64,000 bases of DNA, taken from the NCBI RefSeq assembly GCF_022701255.1, contig NZ_CP031705.1:372001-436000 (forward strand). Direction: 5' to 3'. The notes under the pieces are model-generated. The model saw only the letters and a list, made by a program, of their open reading frames with translations. It did not search any database and was not told the origin of the DNA. The DNA comes from Microcoleus vaginatus HSN003. Lineage in GTDB: Bacteria; Cyanobacteriota; Cyanobacteriia; Cyanobacteriales; Microcoleaceae. A program made the translations under genes and the position numbers. Shown in pieces: positions 55,972-64,000 of this stretch (position 1 is its first letter; each line of letters opens with the position of its first letter).

Positions 55972-56769
55972 TCAACATTCGAGCGGCAGCCAATCGGCAA
56001 AATCTTCGGCAAACTGGGACAGAGAAAGCAATTGAACTGGTGGATTTTGAGCCACAGATTCCCGTTCGGGCAAAGTATTGTAACCCCAATCAGCCAAAAA
56101 TAACCTCACCTGAGATAAATCCGGCTGCTGCTTCACCGACAGCAAAGTTTTTAACCGATCTTCCACAAACCAAATAGTCGAATCTTTGCCAGATGCAGCC
56201 AAAAATTCCCGCAAGATTTGGTGTTTAGGCTTGTTGTATTCCTTGCCAAAAATTAACTCCGACGGCATTTGTACGCCTGCTAGCTGCAACAGTTCCCGCA
56301 CAAAACGCCCTTCCTTTGTAGTGACGATCGCCACTTTCACCGAACTCTCCTGCAACGAGTGCAAGCGCTCGGCCACCCCTGGATAAAAGCGGTGCAAAGA
56401 CAGCCACCCCGATAAATCCTCAGCAATCCAATTATCGCGCAATCCGTCTAACATAGCACCGACAGACTGCGCTTTTAAATTATTTTCGGTCAACAAATAC
56501 GGTACTATATTGGGCCACTCTAGCAAAATTTGCTCTGGGGAAATTCCTGTCAGTAGGGCGCGGATCAGCAGCGGCATTTCCCAACCGGTTTCGATGGCGG
56601 GCCGCACTCGGTAAAAACTCAAAGCTAAATCTGGATCGGGCACTGTTTCGACTGGTTTCCAGATTTGACAGTAGGCACGCCAAGCGGTTTGGAAATATTC
56701 GATTAGTCCGTCACAAATCACACCGTCAAAATCAAGAGCAAGAATTGTCGGAAAATTATTAGCCATCAA
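55972..56769 (-). CDS. HAD-superfamily hydrolase
   Basis: 265 residues. Motif I is LALDFDGVICDG (Asp13 nucleophile, Asp15), motif II VAIVTTKEGRF and motif IV FVEDRLKTL with the acidic residue. A cap-like helical insert lies at about 20-125. The family hydrolyses phosphate esters such as nucleotides and sugar phosphates in the cytoplasm. Similarity to the phosphoglycolate phosphatase-like branch is weak. The start MMANN leaves a choice between two adjacent methionines. Confidence 0.85.
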   Translation of the reverse strand: MMANNFPTILALDFDGVICDGLIEYFQTAWRAYCQIWKPVETVPDPDLALSFYRVRPAIETGWEMPLLIRALLTGISPEQILLEWPNIVPYLLTENNLKAQSVGAMLDGLRDNWIAEDLSGWLSLHRFYPGVAERLHSLQESSVKVAIVTTKEGRFVRELLQLAGVQMPSELIFGKEYNKPKHQILREFLAASGKDSTIWFVEDRLKTLLSVKQQPDLSQVRLFLADWGYNTLPERESVAQNPPVQLLSLSQFAEDFADWLPLEC

Positions 56770-56833
56770 TCGATTTTAGATTTTAGATTTTGGATTTTGG
56801 ATTTTGGATTGAAGAATTGAAGAATTGAAGAAA
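56768..56833. repeat. STRR array
   Basis: Heptamers TTTTAGA and TTTTGGA run from 56768 to about 56810, followed by repeated AAGAATTG (56813-56833, again at 56941-56957). It sits directly upstream of the HAD start in the reverse direction and may affect its leader. Confidence 0.75.
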
Positions 56834-56992
56834 GCGACCTTACTGAGGAATACCAGGACTTGTTATCGGATACTATTTTTTGGTTGTACCAGGATAAAGA
56901 CGGGGGCTTGTACCCTGGCTGGTTTCGGTCACTGGATTAAAGAATTGAAGAATTGACTATGCAAACACTCAGCAGTGATTGGTCAAGAGTCG

Positions 56993-57730
56993 TTATTCCA
57001 AAGACTGAACTAGCGGTTGAGCGGCAATCGATTCTAGTCCTTGGGACTGCAACAATTGCGTCCACTCGGCCGTCAGTCGCGAATCATCGGGGGCGAGGTT
57101 CCGCATTTGGGCGAGAGTCGCAAGAGTCTCGTACCAAATCCCGTTCTTAGCATAAGCAATCACCTTAGCCATAGGGTCTGGATTTGCCAAATCGTTCTTG
57201 AGATTGGCCTGGGGTTCAATTCGCTGCATCCATCCTTTAACAATATAATCTCCAGAACGCTCCAGAGGATCGCAGGCTAGTGCAAAGGACCACACATATC
57301 GCTTACCAACCTCAATATTTTTTGTCTGGTCTTTCTCAGAAAGGCTAACTCCCACAATTCCGGCTTTGTCATTTTTGATAGTAGTTTCGTAGACTACTTC
57401 GGATTCATCTTCGTTTAGCAAAACAAACTCTACTTGAGCTGCGGGTTGAGAAACATATACAAAAAATGTTGGCGATTCTGTTAGCGTTAAACCAATATTG
57501 CTTTCAGGTATTAAGGGAGTAATGAATAAACCATCCCGTAACTTACAGCCTCGATGCGTCCCCCCTTGCCTGTTGTCGGGGGCTGTTACATCTGGGGGTG
57601 TGAAATTAACATTCTGACTCAGCAGAATGGGTGCAGGCACAGCCTGCATCGGTGTAAGCAAACTGGGGAGAGTAACGGCGATCGCCAATACAGTCATCGC
57701 CAATGCAGTAAAATGTATAAAACGTTTCAT
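56993..57730 (-). CDS. DUF928 domain protein, copy 1
   Basis: 245 residues. A signal peptide or membrane anchor is likely (MKRFIHFTALAMTVLAIAVT). The DUF928 body has GGTHRGCKL (about 56-64), VVYETTIKNDKAGIVGVSL and KRYVWSFALACDPLERSGDY, as in the cyanobacterial family. The function is unknown; it is typically near CHASE2 genes. A second DUF928 gene follows upstream at 57872-58612 with 141 bases between. Confidence 0.87.
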   Translation of the reverse strand: MKRFIHFTALAMTVLAIAVTLPSLLTPMQAVPAPILLSQNVNFTPPDVTAPDNRQGGTHRGCKLRDGLFITPLIPESNIGLTLTESPTFFVYVSQPAAQVEFVLLNEDESEVVYETTIKNDKAGIVGVSLSEKDQTKNIEVGKRYVWSFALACDPLERSGDYIVKGWMQRIEPQANLKNDLANPDPMAKVIAYAKNGIWYETLATLAQMRNLAPDDSRLTAEWTQLLQSQGLESIAAQPLVQSLE

Positions 57731-57779
57731 TTTTCCACCAACTTGTATAAATATTTATAGAGCGAATCTCTAATGTTAA

Positions 57780-57799
57780 CCCGGAGTTTTAGCTCCGGG
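57780..57799 (-). terminator. short GC-rich hairpin between the DUF928 genes
   Basis: CCCGGAG (57780-57786) pairs with CTCCGGG (57793-57799) around TTTTAG. It lies downstream of copy 2 and upstream of copy 1, so it may end the copy 2 transcript. No long T-run follows. Confidence 0.4.
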
Positions 57800-57871
57800 C
57801 GCGATCGAGTAAATGGGTCAATTTTCACCTCGCCATCGGCAGACCGACAAAACTTCCAGAAATAGCGAGAT

Positions 57872-58612
57872 TTAAAGAGGCCCAACCAGCGGTTGAGCTG
57901 CAACTGATTCTAGTCCTTGGGACTGCAATAACTGCGTCCACTTGGCTGTCAGCGTCGCATCCCCGGGTGTCTGGCGCCGCATTTGGGCTAAAGTAGCGAT
58001 AGTTTCGTACCAAATCCCATTTTTAGCGTAAACGTTGAGTCTAGTCATTGGGTCGGGATTTGCCAAATCACTCTTGAGAGTTGCCGCGGGTTCAATTCGC
58101 TGCACGAACCCTTTAACAACTGAATCGGCAGAGCGGTCTTCGGGGTCGCAAACCATCGAAAATGACCATACATATCGCTTGCCAACTTCAAGGGATTTGT
58201 TGTTGCCCACGGTAGCAGGAATACTAACTCCAACAATCCCGGATTTGTCAACTTTAAATGTTTTTTCGTAGACAACTTTGTCTTCCTTTTCGTTGAGCAA
58301 AGTAAACTCTATTTCGGGCGAGGTGTTAGGAATATAGACAAAAATTGTCGGAGAATCTGTTACGGTTAAACCGATATTAGTGGGAGGCACTAAAGGAGTA
58401 ATAGATAAACCCGCTGGACAAAGCTTGCTGCCGCGATGTGTCCCTCCTTGTCGGTTGGCGGGGGCTGTTACGTCAGGAGGCTTGAAATTAACATTTTGAC
58501 TCAGTATAAGTGGCTGAGATTGTGCGCGCATCGGTGTAAGTGAACTGGGTACGGTAGCTGCGATCGCAGATACGGCGACCGCAAGTGTAGCCCGATGTAT
58601 AAAACGTTTCAT
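57872..58612 (-). CDS. DUF928 domain protein, copy 2
   Basis: About 246 residues from the ATG at 58612 (MKRFIHRATLAVAVSAIAAT), chosen because it matches copy 1; the frame extends upstream to 58702 without a convincing start. Same body: NRQGGTHRGSKLCPAGLSIT, VVYEKTFKVDKSGIVGVSI and KRYVWSFSMVCDPEDRSADS. Tandem duplicate of copy 1, divergent from the CHASE2 gene. The two cysteines differ from copy 1 (CPAGL against CKL). Confidence 0.88.
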   Translation of the reverse strand: MKRFIHRATLAVAVSAIAATVPSSLTPMRAQSQPLILSQNVNFKPPDVTAPANRQGGTHRGSKLCPAGLSITPLVPPTNIGLTVTDSPTIFVYIPNTSPEIEFTLLNEKEDKVVYEKTFKVDKSGIVGVSIPATVGNNKSLEVGKRYVWSFSMVCDPEDRSADSVVKGFVQRIEPAATLKSDLANPDPMTRLNVYAKNGIWYETIATLAQMRRQTPGDATLTAKWTQLLQSQGLESVAAQPLVGPL

Positions 58613-58948
58613 TTTGGTGTACCTTTCACTATAATTCCAAACACAGGCATTCGCTGATGGCGACAAATATTTTTGAGCTGCTAGTCGAGGCCGCAGATAC
58701 ACAATTTAAACCTTGACATATCATCAATAACATTAATTAATTCGAGCGGCAAGTGGATTCTCTGTCGGCACAATCAGGTTGCCTAGGTCGCAAGTATCAT
58801 TGGATACAGTTGCTCACCACGTAAGGTAAATTTTTGTAACAAAGTGGTCGGAGTTTCCGAGTGTTCTAAGATGGAGAAAGTCTCCAGCAGGCGGCAAAGG
58901 TGAAACAACTGCGGTTCCAGAAACAAGTCAAACTTATATGCTGGGATA
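58613..58948. other. divergent promoter region between DUF928 and CHASE2
   Basis: About 336 bases. It contains CAATCAGGTTGCCTAGG and AAAGTGGTCGGAGTTTC-like segments but no gene. Promoters of DUF928 copy 2 and of the CHASE2 gene must lie here; I cannot mark them safely. Confidence 0.4.
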
Positions 58949-60736
58949 ATGAGTAAAATATCTAAAAAAATTCGATCGGCAGCGGCTCAATTGAGTCAAA
59001 TGTATAAACCATCACTAGCATTGGCTAAGTCTGTATTAATTGCCAGCGCGGCAGTAACATTATCCTTGATGGGAGCCAGACTGCTAGGAATACTCGAACC
59101 AGTAGAATTAAGCGCTTACGACCAAATGGTGAGGTGGCGTCCCGATGAACAGCCAGACTCGCGTTTGCTAGTTGTGGGGATTACCGAAGCAGACATTCAG
59201 AAACTGAAACAGTGGCCGATATCCGATCGCAAAATAGCTGAAATCTTACAAAAACTAGAAAAAATGCAGCCGGCAGTCATCGGTTTAGATGTACTGCGAG
59301 ACGTACCATTAGGAGACGGGCGCGAGGAATTAACTAAAATTTTACAAAAAAGCGATCGCATTATCGGGGTATGTTTAGTCACCGACGGAAGCCCGGACAA
59401 TCCCGGTTCTCCACCTGCGCCGGGGCTGCCAGAAAACCGGGTGGGATTTGCAGATTTCGGAGTCGATGCCGGGGGCATACTCCGCAAGGCTTTATTATTT
59501 ATGAAACCGCCGACAATTGAGGGCAACTCCTCTGTCCAAAAACATCTTTGCAATGACAATTCTCAAGTTTTAGCTTCCTTCAACCTCCACATAGCACTCC
59601 GCTACCTGCAAGGGGAAAAAATCTATCCTCAACTTGCACCAGATCAATCTTTATGGCTGGGAAAAACCCAATTAAAACAACTAGCAAGCAATGACGGAGG
59701 ATACACACATACCGATGTCAGGGGATATCAAATATTAATTAACTATCGTTCCAGGCGGCAAGTTGCCAACCAAGTCAGAATTACGGATGTTTTAGAAGGG
59801 AAAGTTGACCCGAATTTAGTTAAAGATAAAATAGTGCTCATCGGTTACACCACAGAAAGCGTTAAAGATTTCTTTTATACTCCTTACAGTGGGCGAAAGC
59901 AAAGCAACCAGTTCATGCCGGGGATCGTGGCACACGCACAAGTAGTCAGCCAAATTTTGAGTACAGTTTTAGACAACAGACCGATGTTTTGGTTTTGGCC
60001 GGAATGGGCAGAAATCTTGTGGATTTCGGCATGGTCAATTGTGGGAGGAACCGTGGCATCGCGGATGGCTCACCCAGCGCAGTTGGCGCTGACATTCGCA
60101 GCCATGCTGTGCGGGTGCTGCGCGATCGGGTTTGGGATTTTTCTGTTGGGAGGGTGGGTGCCTGTGGCAGCGCCAGCCTTAGCATTAATCCTAACTGGCG
60201 GCAGCATTATATCAGCAGAGAGATTTAATAAAGCCGGATACGCGAAAGCAATTAGCGATCGAGTAAAACAAGTCTTCAAAATCGAAATAGACCAAGCCAA
60301 AAAAGAACAGCAAGTTGCAGAAATCACAGAATCGGATTTCTTTAAAGAATTGCAGCAAAAGAAAGATAAACTGAGGATTAGTAAAAAAGAAACCTCTGAA
60401 AAAGCACCTTCCGATTCCCAAGAAATAACTGCAGATGCCGCAGAGCTTGCCAAGGCCGAAAGTCAGACAGACGACTACTTAGCTCAGTTGCAGGAAAAAG
60501 CCAAACAGCAGAAGCAGCGCGCCGCCGTGAGTGAATCGGAAAGCAGCTCACCAACGGGTGCGATCGATGCCGGCGGCGGTGCTAGTTCAGCCGAAACCAA
60601 ACCTGATGACGAGTTCAGCGATTTGCAAGCCAAAGCCAAACAAATGCGGCAGCGCAGGGGCGCCCAAAAGAGCATAAAAGATGAAAAAATTGATAGTTTA
60701 ACTGACAAGGAGGATTTGGGGGGCAAGGAAGAGTGA
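58949..60736 (+). CDS. CHASE2 domain membrane protein with charged tail
   Basis: 595 residues. Membrane helix (about 24-47), extracytoplasmic CHASE2 sensor (about 50-345, with SRLLVVGITEADIQKLKQWP and FFYTPYS near 308-313), then three helices (about 350-422), as usual for CHASE2 proteins. The remaining tail (about 425-595) has no kinase, cyclase or phosphatase domain; it is a charged, partly coiled segment rich in Gln, Lys and Glu (LQEKAKQQKQR, LQAKAKQMRQRR). This points to a scaffold or regulator rather than a classical enzyme output. It is followed 74 bases on by a ParA-type ATPase gene and flanked on the other side by two DUF928 genes. Confidence 0.9.
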   Translation: MSKISKKIRSAAAQLSQMYKPSLALAKSVLIASAAVTLSLMGARLLGILEPVELSAYDQMVRWRPDEQPDSRLLVVGITEADIQKLKQWPISDRKIAEILQKLEKMQPAVIGLDVLRDVPLGDGREELTKILQKSDRIIGVCLVTDGSPDNPGSPPAPGLPENRVGFADFGVDAGGILRKALLFMKPPTIEGNSSVQKHLCNDNSQVLASFNLHIALRYLQGEKIYPQLAPDQSLWLGKTQLKQLASNDGGYTHTDVRGYQILINYRSRRQVANQVRITDVLEGKVDPNLVKDKIVLIGYTTESVKDFFYTPYSGRKQSNQFMPGIVAHAQVVSQILSTVLDNRPMFWFWPEWAEILWISAWSIVGGTVASRMAHPAQLALTFAAMLCGCCAIGFGIFLLGGWVPVAAPALALILTGGSIISAERFNKAGYAKAISDRVKQVFKIEIDQAKKEQQVAEITESDFFKELQQKKDKLRISKKETSEKAPSDSQEITADAAELAKAESQTDDYLAQLQEKAKQQKQRAAVSESESSSPTGAIDAGGGASSAETKPDDEFSDLQAKAKQMRQRRGAQKSIKDEKIDSLTDKEDLGGKEE

Positions 60737-60810
60737 CAGACAACTCGACTGCATCGAGAATTGCATCATAATTATTGATTCTCGCCGTTTCTTACCCTCA
60801 TACGCAGATC

Positions 60811-61569
60811 ATGTCCAAAATCATCTCTGTCCACTCTTACCGGGGCGGAACTGGCAAATCGAACACGACAGCAAACCTGGCATCTATTATCGCTCGCGGC
60901 GGAAATCGGGTCGCCATTGTGGACACAGACATTCAATCACCAGGAATTCACGTGCTGTTCGGTTTCAGCGAGAGCAACATGGATCACTGCCTGAACGATT
61001 ACCTGTGGGGCCGGTGCCCGATCGCCGATACGGCCTACAATGTGAGTTCGCTGCTGCCCAAATTAGCCACTAACGGCAACCTCTACCTGATTCCTTCGAG
61101 CATTAAAGCAGGGGAGATAGCGCGAGTTTTGCGCGAAGGCTACGACGTGGGACTGCTTACCGACGGCTTTGAAGAACTGATCGACGTTCTGAACTTAGAC
61201 TACCTATTTATCGACACGCACCCGGGGCTCAACGAAGAAACCCTCCTCAGCATCACCATTTCCGACATCCTGCTGCTGATTTTGCGTCCGGATCAGCAAG
61301 ATTTTCAGGGAACGGCTGTCACGGTAGATGTGGCCCGAAAATTAGAAGTTCCCAAGATTTTGATGACGATCAACAAAGCCCCCGAATCCCTGGATTTCGA
61401 GGATTTGAAGCAGCAAGTAGAGAGTATTTACAACATCCCAGTGGCAGGGGTGCTGCCCCACAGCGACAAAATGATGCTGCTCGCCAGCAAGGGAGTGTTT
61501 GTGCTGCACTTCCCTAACGACCCTCTAACTAAGGTTGTGGAAGGGATTGCGAAACAGATTGTGGGATGA
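60811..61569 (+). CDS. ParA/MinD-family ATPase
   Basis: About 252 residues from the ATG at 60811 (MSKIISVHSYRGG); a longer frame from 60775 adds 12 unlikely residues. The deviant Walker A is SYRGGTGKSN (Lys16, Ser17), but the usual signature lysine is Arg11 here. Further motifs are VDTDIQSPGI, LFIDTHPGLNE and a switch II-like LLLILRPDQQD. The family uses ATP to dimerise and to position cargo (plasmids, cell-division or secretion complexes) at membranes or nucleoid. Here the neighbour is a CHASE2 membrane protein with a charged tail, so a positioning role with that protein is plausible but only inferred. Confidence 0.85.
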   Translation: MSKIISVHSYRGGTGKSNTTANLASIIARGGNRVAIVDTDIQSPGIHVLFGFSESNMDHCLNDYLWGRCPIADTAYNVSSLLPKLATNGNLYLIPSSIKAGEIARVLREGYDVGLLTDGFEELIDVLNLDYLFIDTHPGLNEETLLSITISDILLLILRPDQQDFQGTAVTVDVARKLEVPKILMTINKAPESLDFEDLKQQVESIYNIPVAGVLPHSDKMMLLASKGVFVLHFPNDPLTKVVEGIAKQIVG

Positions 61570-61774
61570 TTGGTGTAGCAAGAGCCGATCGCCCGCTCAG
61601 CAGTGAGTGTCGATCTCAATTCCTGCGGAGCGATGTCCTCCTGGGTATCCGGCTGCTAGCGGCGGAGGAACTTTTAAAGCCGACAATATTTGGTTAAAGA
61701 GTCATGAGAATGGCGACAAAATGAGATACAAATAGATTATGAGAATTTGTTAAAAAACTTTAGGAGGAGAACTC

Positions 61775-61900
61775 ATGGATTTTGACTTCCGCATACTAAT
61801 AGTATTGATGCCCGTATTGTTGGCGGGCGGCTGGGCTGCTTACAACATCGGCACTATAGCTCTCAAACAAGTGCAGAAATTTTTGAACAAGCAAGCTTAA
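61775..61900 (+). CDS. psbY: photosystem II protein Y
   Basis: 41 residues, a single membrane helix: MDFDFRILIVLMPVLLAGGW at the start and ALKQVQKFLNKQA at the end. This matches PsbY, a small subunit of photosystem II at the thylakoid membrane near cytochrome b559. A strong AGGAGGAG precedes the ATG. It is too short to show up in most frame lists. The stop is followed by a clear terminator, so it is monocistronic. Confidence 0.92.
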   Translation: MDFDFRILIVLMPVLLAGGWAAYNIGTIALKQVQKFLNKQA

Positions 61901-61926
61901 ACTCAGCCTCTTTTCAGGTAATTTCG

Positions 61927-61963
61927 CAGCCGACTGTTTTTTGAGATACAAAACAGTCGGCTG
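61927..61963 (+). terminator. terminator after psbY
   Basis: Perfect 14-bp arms CAGCCGACTGTTTT and AAAACAGTCGGCTG around a 9-base loop, 26 bases after the psbY stop. Confidence 0.75.
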
Positions 61964-62363
61964 ATTTGTGCATTGGCTCTGCTTAAGTGATGGGTGATTT
62001 TTGGTGGGCAATTTACGACTGCAGAGAGATGGGGCGAAAAAAAAAGAAAAGTTATATTTAAAAATTAAGCAGAAACCGGGTGCGATCAAGCACACTACTT
62101 TGTTCCAGCAAACGAGCCTGGGTAAAAAAACCTAGCTGTGAAAGCAGGGCGATCGCGTAACTCCGGATTTTGATGTTTTGGACTCTACTAAAGGGTTGTG
62201 AGTAGAGTGCCATAAAAATATTTGGCAAGCACGTTCTGCCAGAAAATATGAGACAATCACAAAAGTATTTGCCCTGACAATTACCCTCAAAACTGCGAAG
62301 TTTAACTTGTAGGGAATATCGGTCAAATTGTCAATGTTGAATTCCTATATCTTTAGGTAGATT
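61964..62363. other. intergenic region upstream of malQ
   Basis: About 400 bases. It contains a poly-A run near 62037-62050, AGAAACCGGGT (62071-62081), a motif also seen as an inverted pair around 54238-54302, and AT-rich segments. No gene or certain promoter is seen. Confidence 0.4.
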
Positions 62364-63872
62364 ATGCTTTTTCCCCGATCGAGCGGCATATTACTTCACC
62401 CCACATCCTTTCCCAGTCGATTTGGCATTGGGGACTTGGGAATGGAAGCATATCGGTTTATTGACTTTTTAGTAGAGAGTGACCAGCAATACTGGCAGAT
62501 ATTGCCGCTGGGCCCGACAGGATACGGCAATTCTCCTTATTCGTGCTATTCAGCAATGGCGGGAAATCCGCTGCTGATCAACCCAGAACTGCTGCGGAAC
62601 GATCAATTGCTCGCAGATGAAGACTTCGCTAATTTGCCAGAATTTCCGCTCGATTATGTAGACTTCGAGCCGGCGATCGCCCTGAAAGTGTCTTTGCTCA
62701 AAAAAGCTTGCGAAAACTTCAAAGCCAAAGCATCGCCGGTTCAGCAAAGAGAATTCTCAGCTTTTTGCGAAAGCAAAGAGAGTTGGCTGGAAGATTATGC
62801 CTTCTTTATGGCACTAAAAGACAACTTTGGCGGTGTTAGCTGGAACAATTGGGAACCAGAAATTGCCCGTCGAGAACCAGAGTCGCTAGAAAAGTGGCGC
62901 CAGCAGCTAAATGCTGAGATTTATTACTACAAATACGTCCAGTTTGAGTTTTTTCGTCAGTGGACGGAGTTGAAACGCTATGCCAACCAGCGCAACATTC
63001 AAATTATTGGTGACATTCCGATTTATGTAGCTCACGACAGCGCGGATGTGTGGTCGAATCCCCACTTATTCTGCTTGGATGAAGCCAGCAGAGAACCAGC
63101 TTTAATGGCCGGAGTTCCCCCTGATTACTTCAGCAGTACAGGTCAATTGTGGGGCAACCCCGTATACAATTGGGAGAAGTTGCAAGCAACTAATTTCGAG
63201 TGGTGGGTGCAGCGTTTTGAAGCGATTTTCTCTTATGTAGACGTGACTCGGATCGACCACTTTCGAGGATTTGACGCTTACTGGGCTGTGAAGCGCGGGC
63301 AAGAAACGGCGATGTACGGAGAGTGGATTAAAGCGCCGGGAACAGCTTTGTTGGATCTAATTAACGAGAAGTTTGGCAACTTGCCGATTATCGCTGAGGA
63401 TTTAGGGGTAATTACTCCTGAAGTGGAAGCTTTGCGCGATCGATACGAGTTTCCAGGAATGAAGATTTTGCAGTTTGCTTTTGGCGCTGGTCCGGGCGAT
63501 CCTTTTTTGCCTTTCAATTACGATCGCAACTCCGTAGTTTACACCGGCACCCACGACAACGACACGACTGTCGGCTGGTTTAATCAACTGCAAAACTACG
63601 AAAGAGATGAGGTTTTGCGTTATTTTGGCTGCATCGATCCCCAAGGAATTCACTGGTCTTTAATCCGCATGGGTTGGATTTCTATTGCTAATATGGCAAT
63701 TGTGCCGTTTCAAGATTTGTTGGGTTTGGGTACAGACGCGCGGATGAATTTTCCGGGGAAACCAGAGGGAAATTGGGGCTGGCGGTATCGGCCCGAAGCT
63801 GTGAATTGGGAAGTGGGCGATCGGCTCAAAACTATGACTTACATCTCCGGGCGGGCTCCTAATAAAAATTGA
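62364..63872 (+). CDS. malQ: 4-alpha-glucanotransferase
   Basis: 502 residues, GH77 fold. Family landmarks: SSGILLHPTSFPSRFGIGDL (about 6-25), IIGDIPIYVAHDSADVW, VDVTRIDHFRGFDAYW with the catalytic nucleophile Asp in RIDHF, IIAEDLGVI with the acid/base Glu, and the late YTGTHDNDT. The enzyme moves alpha-1,4-glucan segments in glycogen and maltose metabolism. The ATG at 62364 fits the family start. Monocistronic in this window. Confidence 0.97.
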   Translation: MLFPRSSGILLHPTSFPSRFGIGDLGMEAYRFIDFLVESDQQYWQILPLGPTGYGNSPYSCYSAMAGNPLLINPELLRNDQLLADEDFANLPEFPLDYVDFEPAIALKVSLLKKACENFKAKASPVQQREFSAFCESKESWLEDYAFFMALKDNFGGVSWNNWEPEIARREPESLEKWRQQLNAEIYYYKYVQFEFFRQWTELKRYANQRNIQIIGDIPIYVAHDSADVWSNPHLFCLDEASREPALMAGVPPDYFSSTGQLWGNPVYNWEKLQATNFEWWVQRFEAIFSYVDVTRIDHFRGFDAYWAVKRGQETAMYGEWIKAPGTALLDLINEKFGNLPIIAEDLGVITPEVEALRDRYEFPGMKILQFAFGAGPGDPFLPFNYDRNSVVYTGTHDNDTTVGWFNQLQNYERDEVLRYFGCIDPQGIHWSLIRMGWISIANMAIVPFQDLLGLGTDARMNFPGKPEGNWGWRYRPEAVNWEVGDRLKTMTYISGRAPNKN

Positions 63873-63884
63873 TCGTCGGGAAGG

Positions 63885-63931
63885 GGTAGTTGGTAATGGG
63901 TAATTGGTAATTGTTAATGGGTAATATAGCA
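63885..63931. repeat. STRR array after malQ
   Basis: Heptamers of the GTAATTG/GTAATGG type run from about 63887 to 63925, 15 bases after the malQ stop. The following TATAGCAATCCTTGCATGA (63926 on) shares the TAGCAATCCT end of the IS630-type element at 23624. Confidence 0.75.
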
Positions 63932-64000
63932 ATCCTTGCATGAGCCGTAATTTTTTTACCCCACCCCAACCCTCCCCGAACCCGCTCTGAGAAAGTAAGA

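Noticed and set aside
60775..60810. N-terminal extension of the ParA/MinD protein
   Set aside because: The dinucleotide fold begins at the ATG at 60811, and the 12 extra residues have no counterpart in the family.

Overview
The window looks like a chromosomal segment of a filamentous cyanobacterium of the Oscillatoriales (Microcoleus/Oscillatoria type); the genus is an inference. Evidence for a cyanobacterium: a psbY photosystem II gene (61775-61900), a groESL operon with both a CIRCE element and a match to the cyanobacterial K-box, an Rre1/Ycf29 response regulator, a LabA-like NYN protein, DUF928, CHASE2 and DUF4347 proteins, many GCGATCGC (HIP1) octamers, and many heptanucleotide short tandem repeat (STRR) arrays.

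Layout. 1-2.9 kb: partial [2Fe-2S] ferredoxin, citramalate synthase cimA, a MITE-like element and an orphan WD40 relic. 3.1-12.2 kb: two large tandem paralogs with the order DUF4347, beta-helix, Pro-Thr hinge, RTX repeats, plus a collapsed third copy. 12.5-18.2 kb: a membrane protein, a family 39 glycosyltransferase, a norB relic and an MFS transporter. 18.3-28 kb: a 1498-residue hybrid histidine kinase, an IS630-type insertion sequence, and a 1034-residue membrane protein built from about eight copies of a roughly 95-residue module that I do not recognise. 28-33 kb: a flavoprotein, an acyltransferase, a gene relic with two internal stops, and an SH3 protein with a long Pro-Ala linker.

33-38 kb: a secreted protein coupled to a glutathione S-transferase, three small conserved genes with a MITE at their downstream end, then groESL. 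38-43.6 kb: a thioredoxin-like ferredoxin, the stress regulator rre1, a LabA-like gene, leuA and a methyltransferase. 43.6-48.7 kb: a PIN toxin-antitoxin pair, hisC, a phosphodiesterase overlapping an alpha/beta hydrolase, and a phytase-like protein. 48.7-55.5 kb: a TPR protein, two tandem GNAT acetyltransferases, an ABC exporter, palindromic repeats, and a NurA-domain protein. 56-64 kb: a HAD hydrolase, two DUF928 proteins, a CHASE2 protein and a ParA/MinD ATPase in one neighbourhood, psbY, and malQ.

How genes work together. cimA and leuA together suggest the citramalate route to isoleucine alongside leucine synthesis. groESL carries a repressor site (CIRCE) and the K-box, and the gene for the regulator reported to act on chaperone genes (rre1) lies about 1.2 kb away. 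The DUF928-DUF928/CHASE2-ParA cluster and the DUF4347 pair are the best candidates for under-described surface or envelope systems. A recurring theme is non-coding repeat DNA captured inside or at the edges of genes: STRR arrays in a receiver domain and directly before an ABC gene start, a simple repeat in the ABC linker, a dispersed repeat in a phytase-like leader, and a MITE end that supplies a stop codon. I saw no tRNA, rRNA or CRISPR array by eye; a covariance-model scan was not possible.
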